From NCBI RefSeq assembly GCF_002245895.1, contig NZ_NPJZ01000001.1:744001-808000 (forward strand): a DNA stretch of 64,000 bases, written 5' to 3'. The notes beneath the pieces were generated by a model, which saw only the letters and a list, made by a program, of their open reading frames with translations, did no database searches and had not been told where the DNA came from. The stretch is from Rhodococcus sp. OK302 (GTDB lineage Bacteria > Actinomycetota > Actinomycetes > Mycobacteriales > Mycobacteriaceae). Below are positions 27,458 through 34,945 of this stretch, piece by piece. Numbering within the stretch: the stretch's first letter is position 1; every line of letters starts with the position of its first letter. The translations under genes and the position numbers were made by a program.

Positions 27458-27471
27458 TTAGCGCTCGTTAA
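27458..27471. promoter_or_regulatory. Candidate TetR operator TTAnCGnnCGnTAA
   Basis: TTAGCGCTCGTTAA is symmetric at 10 of 14 positions (TTA-n-CG-nn-CG-n-TAA) and lies about 100 bases before the thiolase start, upstream of the operon that ends in its own TetR gene. This is the form expected of FadR-like TetR sites in actinobacteria. Confidence 0.5.
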
Positions 27472-27605
27472 ATAGCTACCATGCCGGCGGCGCCGGAGTC
27501 AATGCCGATCGCCTCCGCACGTGCCCGACGCCTGAAGCGCGCCGCAACACAGTGGCATTCTCAAATCCGGCACCTTCCCAGGAAAATCTGCAGACGGATT
27601 ACTAC

Positions 27606-27705
27606 TACTAAAGTATTAATATTGAGAATTATTTACGAAAATACCCAGTACTAAAGTCGCAATAGAAGGCCCACGGAGGAGAATTACTAGTACTTTAGTA
27701 TTAAT
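27606..27705. repeat. Three AGTACT(A/T)(A/T)AGT-type elements
   Basis: Copies are TACTAAAGTATTAAT (27606-27620), AGTACTAAAGT (27647-27657) and AGTACTTTAGTATTAAT (27689-27705). The first and third share AGTATTAAT as a direct repeat; the third core is symmetric. About 41 bases separate successive copies (start to start), close to four helical turns. They may be binding sites of one regulator. Confidence 0.4.
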
Positions 27706-27809
27706 TCAGCGCGTCGCACTTGGGCCAGAAGTTCCACCTCAATCCCCTCACTGCGCTAACCGAATATTCACTGATCCTCAATTTAGATTGGCGTTTTCAT
27801 CCCCAAAAA

Positions 27810-27823
27810 TGAGACGTGTTCTA
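27810..27823. promoter_or_regulatory. Near-KstR box upstream of cholesterol oxidase
   Basis: TGAGACGTGTTCTA fits the KstR consensus TnnAACnnGTTnnA with a single mismatch (G for A in the first half-site). It lies about 190 bases before the cholesterol oxidase start. KstR is the TetR-type repressor of upper cholesterol catabolism in mycobacteria and rhodococci. Confidence 0.35.
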
Positions 27824-28013
27824 TATTTGACCGCATGATGCACCCCCACTCTAAGCAAGCCTTCAAACATGCTGGTGGACGCACGTTTTCAACGCTCGAA
27901 CAGTAAACCTCTACCTGACACCCTTCGTGGTCGAGGAATCACAGCGATCGGCACAACCGTAGCCACGGTAAATCTGTACCCAGAGTTTCCGACCCTGATG
28001 GAGTAGCCCCACC

Positions 28014-29789
28014 ATGACAGCCCACAACGAAACAACCCGACTGACCCGCCGCGGATTCATCGCCGCAGCCGCCGGAGCCAGCGCAGTCGCCGCCACCACC
28101 CTCACCGGCACCTGGACCCCCGCCTACGCCATCCCCGCCGGAAGCAGCAGCCTCGGATCCGCCGGCCCCGTCCCCACCCTCCCCACACCCCCCGCATTCC
28201 CCGAAGGCATCGCCCTCTACCAACAGGCCTACCAAAACTGGTCCAAAGAAATCATGCTCGACACCATCTGGACCTGCGCCCCCAAAACCCCCGAAGACGC
28301 AGTCCGATTGGCTAACTGGGGCCACGCCAACGGCTACACCATCCGCCCCCGCGGAGCCATGCACGGCTGGACCCCCCTGACCATCGTCAACGGCGCCCCC
28401 CGCGACAAAGTCATTTTGGCTGACACCATGGTGCATTTGAACTGGGTCAACGTCGACGCCGGCGGACCCGTCCCCACCGTCACCGCCGGACCCGGCGCCA
28501 CCCTCGACGCCATCACCACCGCGTTGCAGGCTCAAGGCCTCGGCTTCGCGAACCTCCCCGCCCCGGGCGTGCTCTCCATCGCCGGCTGCCTCGCCGTCGA
28601 CGCCCACGGCGCAGCCCTGCCCGCCGAAGGCGAAGCCCACGTCCCCGGACAAACCTTCGGTTCCCTCTCCAACCTCGTCACCTCCCTGACTGCAGTGGTC
28701 TGGAACGGCACCGAATACGCATTGAAGACCTACGACCGCGCCGACACCGCGATCCGCCCGCTGCTGACCAACCTCGGCCGCACCTTCATCACCGCCGTCA
28801 CATTGCAGGCCTCCCCGAACTACCGCCAACGCTGCGTCAGCTACACCGACATCGGCTGGCAGGAACTCTTCGCCGCCAAGGGCACCCCCGGACGCACCTT
28901 CGAAAACTTCGTCCGCGAGAACGGCCGCGCCGAAGCCATCTGGTACCCCTTCACCGAGAAGCCGTGGATGAAGGTGTGGTCCCTCGAACCCACCAAACCC
29001 GCCACCTCCCGTGAAGTCACCGGCCCCTACAACTACGTCTTCTCCGACAACCTCCCCGAACCGCTGACGGACATGATCGCCGCGATCAACGCCGGAAACC
29101 CCGGTATTGCACCCGCATTCGGGCAGATGATGTACACCACCACCGTCGCCGGCCTCGCCGTCACCAACGCCAGCGACATCTGGGGCTGGTCCAAAGACGT
29201 TCAGTTCTACATCAAAGCCACCACCCTCCGGTTGACCGAAGGCGGCGGCGCCGTCATCACCTCCCGCGCCAACATCGGCCAGGTCATCCACGACTTCACC
29301 CAGTGGTACAACGGCCGCATCGAGCACTACCGCTCCCTCGGCCAGTTCCCCCTCAACGGCCCCGTCGAAATCCGCTGCTGCGGCCTCGACCAAGACGCCG
29401 ACGTCCAGGTCCCCTCCGCCGGCGCCCCCACCATCTCCGCGATGCGCCCCCGCCCCGACCACCCGGAATGGGACACCGCGATCTGGCTCAACGTCCTCGG
29501 CGTTCCCGGCACGCCCGGCATGTTCGCGTTCTACCGCGAAATGGAACAGTGGATGCGCAGCCACTTCAACGACGAGAACGCGACCTTCCGCCCCGAATGG
29601 TCCAAGGGCTGGGCGTTCAGCAGCGAACTACCGTACAAGGACGCCCAGATCATCGAACACGACCTGCCGCAGACCTACCGTGACGGTGTCCCCGTCAACA
29701 ACAACTGGGACACCGCCAACGCGGCGTTCAACCAGCTCGATCCGCACAAGGTATTCAGCAACACCTTCCTGAACCAGCTTCTCCCCTGA
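28014..29789 (+). CDS. Class II (VAO-type) cholesterol oxidase, Tat-exported
   Basis: 591 residues. A twin-arginine signal (LTRRGFIAAAAGASAVAATT, ending near AYA) directs folded export. The mature protein matches Brevibacterium sterolicum class II cholesterol oxidase: IRPRGAMHGWTPL carries the histidine that binds FAD covalently, LPAPGVLSIAGCLAVDAHGA is the FAD fold, and IRCCGLDQDADV, VLGVPGTPGMF and FRPEWSKGWAF are family blocks. It oxidises cholesterol to cholest-4-en-3-one, making H2O2. Codon use is extreme (long runs of CCC and GCC), unlike the AT-rich neighbours. Monocistronic, with a strong hairpin behind. Confidence 0.93.
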   Translation: MTAHNETTRLTRRGFIAAAAGASAVAATTLTGTWTPAYAIPAGSSSLGSAGPVPTLPTPPAFPEGIALYQQAYQNWSKEIMLDTIWTCAPKTPEDAVRLANWGHANGYTIRPRGAMHGWTPLTIVNGAPRDKVILADTMVHLNWVNVDAGGPVPTVTAGPGATLDAITTALQAQGLGFANLPAPGVLSIAGCLAVDAHGAALPAEGEAHVPGQTFGSLSNLVTSLTAVVWNGTEYALKTYDRADTAIRPLLTNLGRTFITAVTLQASPNYRQRCVSYTDIGWQELFAAKGTPGRTFENFVRENGRAEAIWYPFTEKPWMKVWSLEPTKPATSREVTGPYNYVFSDNLPEPLTDMIAAINAGNPGIAPAFGQMMYTTTVAGLAVTNASDIWGWSKDVQFYIKATTLRLTEGGGAVITSRANIGQVIHDFTQWYNGRIEHYRSLGQFPLNGPVEIRCCGLDQDADVQVPSAGAPTISAMRPRPDHPEWDTAIWLNVLGVPGTPGMFAFYREMEQWMRSHFNDENATFRPEWSKGWAFSSELPYKDAQIIEHDLPQTYRDGVPVNNNWDTANAAFNQLDPHKVFSNTFLNQLLP

Positions 29790-29840
29790 TCAGTCGAGTA
29801 GAAATGCTGGGCTGAAACAGATTTCAGACGAACAACCGAC

Positions 29841-29884
29841 AACCGAATGCCCTGATGAGGTGCCATCCACCAGGGCATTCGGTT
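29841..29884 (+). terminator. Hairpin terminator after cholesterol oxidase
   Basis: AACCGAATGCCCTG (29841-29854) pairs perfectly with CAGGGCATTCGGTT (29871-29884) around a 16-base loop. No U run follows, so it may terminate or stabilise the transcript end. Confidence 0.65.
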
Positions 29885-30194
29885 CGGCGCGTCAAGAAGA
29901 AGCAACCTATCTGCTCGCAGGTGAATGTCCTTGATTCAACACACTGCAGTGTCCAAAAGAATTGCTTCGAAATTTCGTTGACAAATTTTCCCAAATCGAC
30001 CACTGCACAATGGATTTGCCCTATCCTGATCCACATGAGCCGATAAAGACCGGCGCATGATCCACAAGTCCGTTTCCCACCTCACGAGGTATCTCACGGC
30101 GTGAGTTCAAAATCTGGGAACCTCTGGCTCCTAGTTAACAAACCACACAGAGGCTGGGACGCATTCCGGTCGCCGATCAGGGGAGGTGAAGTCA
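29885..30194. other. Promoter region of the lanthipeptide locus
   Basis: 310 bases without a gene, between the cholesterol oxidase terminator and lanKC, with AT-rich tracts. A TTGACA hexamer occurs at 29978-29983, but no well-spaced -10 element was found, so the promoter is not placed. A small CTCAC-GGC-GTGAG hairpin lies near 30090-30105. Confidence 0.4.
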
Positions 30195-32867
30195 ATGGAT
30201 ACGAAGTATCTCGAATACGCCCTGGCTGACAGGCGATTCTACGATCGACCCCACCAAGATCAGACGCAGCGTCTCAGTGCCAACGTCCGACGATACGAAC
30301 TGACTGACCTCGAATCGGATGTCGAGTGGAAATCCGTGGAATCCCATGGATGGCAACATCATCAGCCGTCGTTGTCAGTGAAACTTCCGGATCAAGGGTG
30401 GAAGATCCACTGTTCGGCAACTTTGCAGAATGCCCAGGCAATCTTGGACATAACATCCAAGTACTGCATCGAACGGCACTACTCGTTCAAATTCCTGCCC
30501 AACTCTGCAGCGATGCTCCGTTCCAATATGAAGTACGCACACCGTGGAGGCAGCGGAAAATTCATCACCATCTACCCTCCCGATACAGAGACGTGCGAGA
30601 GCCTCCTCAATGAACTGAACGAGCTCCTTCAAGGATTCGACGGACCATACATCCTCTCCGACCTCCGATGGCAGGATGGTCCCCTCTACGTCAGGTACGG
30701 GGGATTCGCGCTCAAATACGTTCGTGACCAGTACGACGAACTCGTGCCTGCGATCACCGATCCCGACGGCCGTCTCGTCCCTGACCTCCGCCAGCCCGCA
30801 TTCCGGCCGCCCACTTGGGTAGAAGTTCCGGACTTCATCGCGAAACAAAAGGAACTTCTCCACGCGGACGGCGACCACCAGACGTTCCCGTACAAAATGA
30901 TCGACGCTCTCCATTTCTCCAACGGCGGCGGCGTGTACAAAGCCCTCAACGGCAATGGTGCCGAGATCGTCGTCAAGGAGGCACGGCCGTTCGCCGGAAT
31001 CACACCGGATGGCCGCGACGCAGTTTCGCGCCTCCAGCGTGAACGAGATATTTTGCAGATGCTGAACGAATCACCGTATTTTGCAGGCATACTCGACTAT
31101 TTCGAGCATTCGAGCCACCACTTCTTGGTGCAGGAATACGTTCACGGCACGACTCTCAATAAAGAACTGGTCGAACGTAATCCGCTGGTGCGCGCCAACG
31201 AAACACAGCTGGACCGAGCGACATACCGCGATTGGGCTCTTGGCATCGTCAACGAGGTTCAATCTGCCATCGAGCACCTGCACAGTCAGCGGATCGTGTT
31301 CGGTGACCTCCACCCCAACAATATCCTGGTCCTGCCGGACAACTCGATCAAGATCATCGATTTCGAGATGTCCTACGTCGAAGGGCAAGACGAGATAGTG
31401 CAGCCGATGGGCGCTCCTGGTTTCACACCTGTGGACGGACGAACCGGGTTGTCGGCAGATCTGTACTCTCTTGCCTGCCTGAAAATTTCGATATTCTTGC
31501 CACTCACCGTGTTGCTCGATCTCAGCGCCGAAAAAATTGAGCAACTGGTCGCGGAAGCACACGAACTTTTCGAACTCCCCGATAGCTACTGCCAGAGCAT
31601 TCTCGAGGTACTTCGTCCGCGACTAAACGCGAATAACGCTGGCATCCATACCCTCCGAGCTATGGAGTCTATCCAGCAATGGAGTGTCCACGACGCGGAC
31701 GGCGCTGAAAAGATCCAGTCACTGATCGACCTTGGCATCCGTGAGTCGCGGCAACTCTCGCGCTCAGATCGCCTTTACCCCGGGGACATCGCACAGTTCT
31801 CGGGAGATTCCTTGAGCATCGCTCACGGACCGTGCGGAAATCTCCTGACTACCGCCATGAGCGAGGAAGATAAGCGCCTCGCGACGGAATGGGTTGACCA
31901 CACGATTCAGCGCACCCCGAACGTCAGCGTGGGTTTGTACGACGGATTAGCCGGTGCTGCAAGCACCTTCGAACGCCTCGGGCTGCACAGCACCGCCGAT
32001 ATGTGGGCCGAGAGAATCTATCGAGCTCCGTTCGAACTGCTCCCGTCCGAGCTCTTCAGTGGACTCGCCGGCATCGGGCTCTACCTTCTAGAACGGCACC
32101 ACCGGAATGGTGACCCTGCCTCACTCGACGCGGCCAATCGCATCCGACAGGTCATGCACGACCGTCTACAAGTCCCCAACAGTTCCATTCAATCCGAAAA
32201 TGGGCAATTGCACGTCGCCACCGGAAAGGGTGGCCTCATGCATGGAGCGAGCGGACAGTCACTCTTCTGGATACGCGCGTACGAAGTCCTCGGGCACAAA
32301 CAAGATCTTGACGACGCCAAAGAAGCACTCGAACAAGATATTTCGCTGCTCATCGACTGTCCCGACGGATCACTCCAGCTGAACGAAGGATGGCGACGAC
32401 TGCCATATATCGCCAGTGGGTCTACCGGAGTCGGGCTAGCGATCATGCGCGTAGCGTCACACAGCCCGGAGCCTCGGTACGAGGACTTGCTCGTGAAGAT
32501 CAGCAATGCCGCGACCGCAGAATTCTGCATCCAGTCCAATCTGTTCAACGGGCGCGCTGGATTCATCTACTACCTACTCAAACTCCTCGAAAGTGGTCGG
32601 GACTACGGCCAGACGCGCGAGCACCTCGACGCTCAGGTCAGACGCTTGCAACTGCACGCGATTCCACACGGGGCTGGAATCCACTTTCCTGGCGAACAGT
32701 TACTCCGACTGTCCACGGACTGGGCAACCGGTTCGGCCGGCGTTTCCAACATGCTTGGCCTCTACGCCGACAGCCTCCGAGGAACACATGAAGCTACTGC
32801 CCCGTTCCTCGGAATGGAGATTCCATTGCACCCCCCGAAACTGAACGCCGAGCGTTCAGTCGCCTAG
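30195..32867 (+). CDS. lanKC: Class III lanthionine synthetase LanKC
   Basis: 890 residues in three domains. The phospho-Ser/Thr lyase (about 1-215) has GWKIHCSAT, FKFLPNSAAMLRSNMKYA and RGGSGKFITIYPP. The protein kinase (about 230-470) has the lysine in VVKEARPF, the catalytic loop VFGDLHPNNILV and the metal aspartate in IIDFEMSYV. The LanC-like cyclase (about 545-890) keeps GLAGAAS and LMHGASGQS, but the Cys and Cys-His zinc ligands are replaced (YIASGSTGVG near 737, NLFNGRAGF near 782). Lack of zinc ligands defines class III (labyrinthopeptin/SapB type), not class IV. The ATG at 30195 has GGGGAGG upstream. The precursor gene follows. Confidence 0.93.
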   Translation: MDTKYLEYALADRRFYDRPHQDQTQRLSANVRRYELTDLESDVEWKSVESHGWQHHQPSLSVKLPDQGWKIHCSATLQNAQAILDITSKYCIERHYSFKFLPNSAAMLRSNMKYAHRGGSGKFITIYPPDTETCESLLNELNELLQGFDGPYILSDLRWQDGPLYVRYGGFALKYVRDQYDELVPAITDPDGRLVPDLRQPAFRPPTWVEVPDFIAKQKELLHADGDHQTFPYKMIDALHFSNGGGVYKALNGNGAEIVVKEARPFAGITPDGRDAVSRLQRERDILQMLNESPYFAGILDYFEHSSHHFLVQEYVHGTTLNKELVERNPLVRANETQLDRATYRDWALGIVNEVQSAIEHLHSQRIVFGDLHPNNILVLPDNSIKIIDFEMSYVEGQDEIVQPMGAPGFTPVDGRTGLSADLYSLACLKISIFLPLTVLLDLSAEKIEQLVAEAHELFELPDSYCQSILEVLRPRLNANNAGIHTLRAMESIQQWSVHDADGAEKIQSLIDLGIRESRQLSRSDRLYPGDIAQFSGDSLSIAHGPCGNLLTTAMSEEDKRLATEWVDHTIQRTPNVSVGLYDGLAGAASTFERLGLHSTADMWAERIYRAPFELLPSELFSGLAGIGLYLLERHHRNGDPASLDAANRIRQVMHDRLQVPNSSIQSENGQLHVATGKGGLMHGASGQSLFWIRAYEVLGHKQDLDDAKEALEQDISLLIDCPDGSLQLNEGWRRLPYIASGSTGVGLAIMRVASHSPEPRYEDLLVKISNAATAEFCIQSNLFNGRAGFIYYLLKLLESGRDYGQTREHLDAQVRRLQLHAIPHGAGIHFPGEQLLRLSTDWATGSAGVSNMLGLYADSLRGTHEATAPFLGMEIPLHPPKLNAERSVA

Positions 32868-32884
32868 ACAACCCGTCGAGGGTT
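32841..32884 (+). promoter_or_regulatory. Two consecutive hairpins between lanKC and the precursor gene
   Basis: CTGAACGC-CGA-GCGTTCAG (32841-32859, eight perfect pairs) lies in the last lanKC codons. AACCC-GTCGA-GGGTT (32870-32884) lies just after its stop. Together they could slow or trim the transcript between enzyme and precursor, allowing more precursor than enzyme to be made. Confidence 0.4.
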
Positions 32885-33014
32885 AACGGAGAGGAGTCCA
32901 ACAGAGAAAGGATGAAGCAAGAAGGACACTTCCCCAGCGAAGTACTGCATCACCGACCTTGTCCGACATGGATGAGGATCGATCCCAAGTTAGTGATATG
33001 AAAGGATATTCAGA

Positions 33015-33122
33015 ATGAAGTCTGTACTCCAATTTCAGGAGATCGCTGAATCAGGAAACCAGAAGCACCAAATCGACGACGGACCTTATTCCTGGAGCGG
33101 CTTAAGCACGATATTCTGCTAA
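33015..33122 (+). CDS. lanA: Class III lanthipeptide precursor peptide (LanA)
   Basis: A 35-codon gene 147 bases after lanKC, with AAAGGA eight bases before the ATG. The leader begins MKSVLQFQEIAESG, with the hydrophobic L-x-F-Q element where class III leaders have LxLQ (LabA, RamS), the lyase/kinase recognition helix. The C-terminal core ends GPYSWSGLSTIFC. S28-x2-S31-x3-C35 is exactly the labionin-forming Ser-x2-Ser-xn-Cys motif and has the same spacing as the second ring of SapB (SSLSITTC). Only one ring is predicted. The leader/core boundary is probably near residues 20-24. No second precursor was found. Confidence 0.9.
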   Translation: MKSVLQFQEIAESGNQKHQIDDGPYSWSGLSTIFC

Positions 33123-33330
33123 CTCTTTATTTGAAGGATTCACAGTTCACTTTCGGCTGGATTTGATCAACGTCTTTCGCCACAGAGAATGGTCACACCC
33201 GAGGGGTCCAGTAATTAATAAACCCCGATCTCACAGCGATTGCACGGATGCGACCGAAGCTTCCGAGGTGAATCGCTTGGCGCACAGCGTTACCGAATCA
33301 CACTTCGATAAAGGTTCATCCATGAGACCG

Positions 33331-33380
33331 ACCCGCGAGCAGTTGATCGCCGATCGACGACCAACTGCTCGCGGGTTTTC
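33331..33380 (+). terminator. Intrinsic terminator of the lanthipeptide unit
   Basis: ACCCGCGAGCAGTTG (33331-33345) pairs perfectly with CAACTGCTCGCGGGT (33362-33376) and is followed by TTTT. It lies about 210 bases after the precursor stop; nothing coding was found in between. Confidence 0.88.
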
Positions 33381-33398
33381 AACCTGCCGGTTTCGCAC

Positions 33399-33406
33399 AG
33401 TTTTCC
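33399..33406. repeat. Left 8-bp target-site duplication (AGTTTTCC)
   Basis: AGTTTTCC directly abuts the left inverted repeat of the ISL3 element and is repeated exactly at 34865-34872. Eight-base duplications are characteristic of ISL3-family insertion. Confidence 0.9.
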
Positions 33407-33430
33407 GGCTCTTCCGTTTCTAGAGTGCAT
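33407..33430. repeat. ISL3 element left inverted repeat
   Basis: Starts GGCTCTTCCG and ends GAGTGCAT; the transposase stop codon is within it at 33420-33422. Confidence 0.88.
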
Positions 33431-34730
33431 TGATTGATTCCCGGAGCTGACCCGAGTGAATCAGTGACCGCAAGATGTAGTGATCGAGATTGCGGAAACC
33501 CAGCGCGATACCTCGTAGATACTCGAGCCGGCCGTTGATCGCCTCGACAGGACCATTCGATGCACCGGTATCGAAGTAGGCCAGGATCTCCTTCCGCCGT
33601 TTCCAGAGACTGCGACCGAGCTGAGCCAACTCCGCAAGTTCCTTCGGGACACCGGATTTGATGCGATTGAGGACCTTGTACATCGCCAACTTCCCCGCCC
33701 GCTTGTCCGAATCATCGTACGCGGCAACAAGTTCCTGGTAGACGCGTTCGGTGACCTCGACATCGATGTGTTCCTCGTCCGCGAACACCGCCTCAAGTCG
33801 CGCATTCTGTTTGTCGGTACGCAACGTCTCTCGGGTCAGCAGCACCCGTTTGATGCCGTACAACGGGTCACCGGACCGGCCGCGGTGACCGAGCGTGACC
33901 TGCTGGACCCGCTGCCGACACACGGTCAACTTCTCCGCAGCCAAGTGCACTACGTGGAAGGGATCCATCACCGTCCTGGCCTGCGACAATACGTCTTTGG
34001 CGGCCGAGTGGTAGCCGGCGAACCCATCCATCGACACGATCTTCACCCGGTCCCGAAACACCTGATCACGCTCACGCAGCCAGTCCTTGAGCGCCGCAGC
34101 GGAACGGCCGGGAACCATGTCGAGCAACCGGGCCGGGCCGGTACCGTCGATGACCGGAGTCAGGTCCACGATCACCGTCACAAAGCTCGGATCACCTTGC
34201 CCGCGTACATGTTTCCACTTGTGTTCGTCCACACCCAGGACCCGAACTCTGTCGAGGTGGCCGGGCTGGTCGTAGACCAGGTGCCGGACCGTGGACAGGG
34301 CGAGGGAGTTCACCACGTCCCAACTCAACCCCAACGCCGTGGCCACCGCCGAAACCGGCATCTTGTCGCAGGCGAGGCGTCCGAGGATCCAGCCGGCGGT
34401 CCGGCGGGTGGTGCAGGCTTTCGAGGCGGCCACCGTGTCGATGCGTTGACGGAACACCGCCACCTCGCAGGCATCGTTGCCGCAGGTGAATCGGGGTAGC
34501 CGGATGTGAAGGCGGGTGGGATGACCGACGACGGGGAGGTCGGCGAGGGTGCGGGTGACGTGGTCGCGGAGTCGGCCAGGTTTGCCGCAGGACGGGCACG
34601 TCGGGTCGTGTTCGACGGGTCTGCATTCGATGTGGGTGAAGCGTTCGGCGATGGCGGCGCCGGTGATGGTGACGCCGAGTTCGACGGTTCGGCAGATGGT
34701 GTCGGCGACGAGGTTAGTAGTCTGGTTCAT
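33420..34730 (-). CDS. ISL3 family transposase
   Basis: 436 residues. The N-terminal zinc-finger-like CPSCGKPGRLRDH is followed by the helix-turn-helix region, then the DDE catalytic domain: GVDEHKWKHVRG (first Asp), IVSMDGFAGYHSAA (second Asp), and the C-terminal SNGPVEAINGRLEYLRGIA (Glu). Insertion of a helical segment before the Glu is normal for ISL3. The ATG at 34730 gives the family N-terminus; an upstream extension to 34826 would start inside the element's flank and is unlikely. Intact, so probably active. Confidence 0.93.
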   Translation of the reverse strand: MNQTTNLVADTICRTVELGVTITGAAIAERFTHIECRPVEHDPTCPSCGKPGRLRDHVTRTLADLPVVGHPTRLHIRLPRFTCGNDACEVAVFRQRIDTVAASKACTTRRTAGWILGRLACDKMPVSAVATALGLSWDVVNSLALSTVRHLVYDQPGHLDRVRVLGVDEHKWKHVRGQGDPSFVTVIVDLTPVIDGTGPARLLDMVPGRSAAALKDWLRERDQVFRDRVKIVSMDGFAGYHSAAKDVLSQARTVMDPFHVVHLAAEKLTVCRQRVQQVTLGHRGRSGDPLYGIKRVLLTRETLRTDKQNARLEAVFADEEHIDVEVTERVYQELVAAYDDSDKRAGKLAMYKVLNRIKSGVPKELAELAQLGRSLWKRRKEILAYFDTGASNGPVEAINGRLEYLRGIALGFRNLDHYILRSLIHSGQLRESINAL

Positions 34731-34840
34731 GGGTCCTGTGGTGTGTTCGGATTCGGTGTAGGAACCTTCATCCTCACATCCCAGGACCCTCTGTATGCCT
34801 CTACATCTTGTGTCTGCTCGGATCACCGGAAATCGAGTTC

Positions 34841-34864
34841 ATGCACTCCGGATCCGGAACAGCC
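34841..34864. repeat. ISL3 element right inverted repeat
   Basis: On the minus strand it starts GGCTGTTCCG and ends GAGTGCAT, matching the left repeat at 19 of 24 positions. Confidence 0.88.
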
Positions 34865-34872
34865 AGTTTTCC
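34865..34872. repeat. Right 8-bp target-site duplication (AGTTTTCC)
   Basis: Exact copy of 33399-33406, directly outside the right inverted repeat. Confidence 0.9.
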
Positions 34873-34945
34873 GCAACGCCAATTGCACAGCATCCTCGAC
34901 GGAACTCCGAAAGAATTCTTAGCTGCAGAACACTGGCCATCTCCG

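Larger units (their letters stand above)
27472..28013. other. 540-base AT-rich intergenic region
   Basis: No gene is visible. The stretch is clearly richer in A and T than its surroundings and separates divergent genes (thiolase operon and cholesterol oxidase). It holds three related ACTAAAGT-type elements (27606-27705) and a near-KstR box (27810-27823), so it looks regulatory. Confidence 0.6.
33407..34864 (-). mobile_element. Complete ISL3-family insertion sequence, 1458 bp
   Basis: The element is bounded by 24-base imperfect inverted repeats (33407-33430 and 34841-34864; 19 of 24 match, GGCTsTTCCG at the tips and GAGTGCAT inside) and flanked by identical 8-base duplications AGTTTTCC. It holds one intact transposase gene whose stop lies inside the left repeat. 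All parts needed for movement are present and the duplication is undiverged, so the insertion is probably recent. It sits between the lanthipeptide terminator and the two-component genes. Confidence 0.93.

Noticed and set aside
27939..29564. A 541-codon open frame on the minus strand
   Set aside because: It is antisense to the cholesterol oxidase, consists of Gly/Asp/Val-rich low-complexity sequence, and arises from the extreme third-position C bias of the real gene.
29978..30027. TTGACA with TATCCT as the lanKC promoter
   Set aside because: The two hexamers are 38 bases apart, far beyond normal spacing.
32912..33001. A 29-codon frame between lanKC and the precursor gene, considered as a second precursor
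   Set aside because: The ribosome-like AAAGG touches the ATG with no spacing, there is no leader motif and no Ser-x2-Ser-xn-Cys core.
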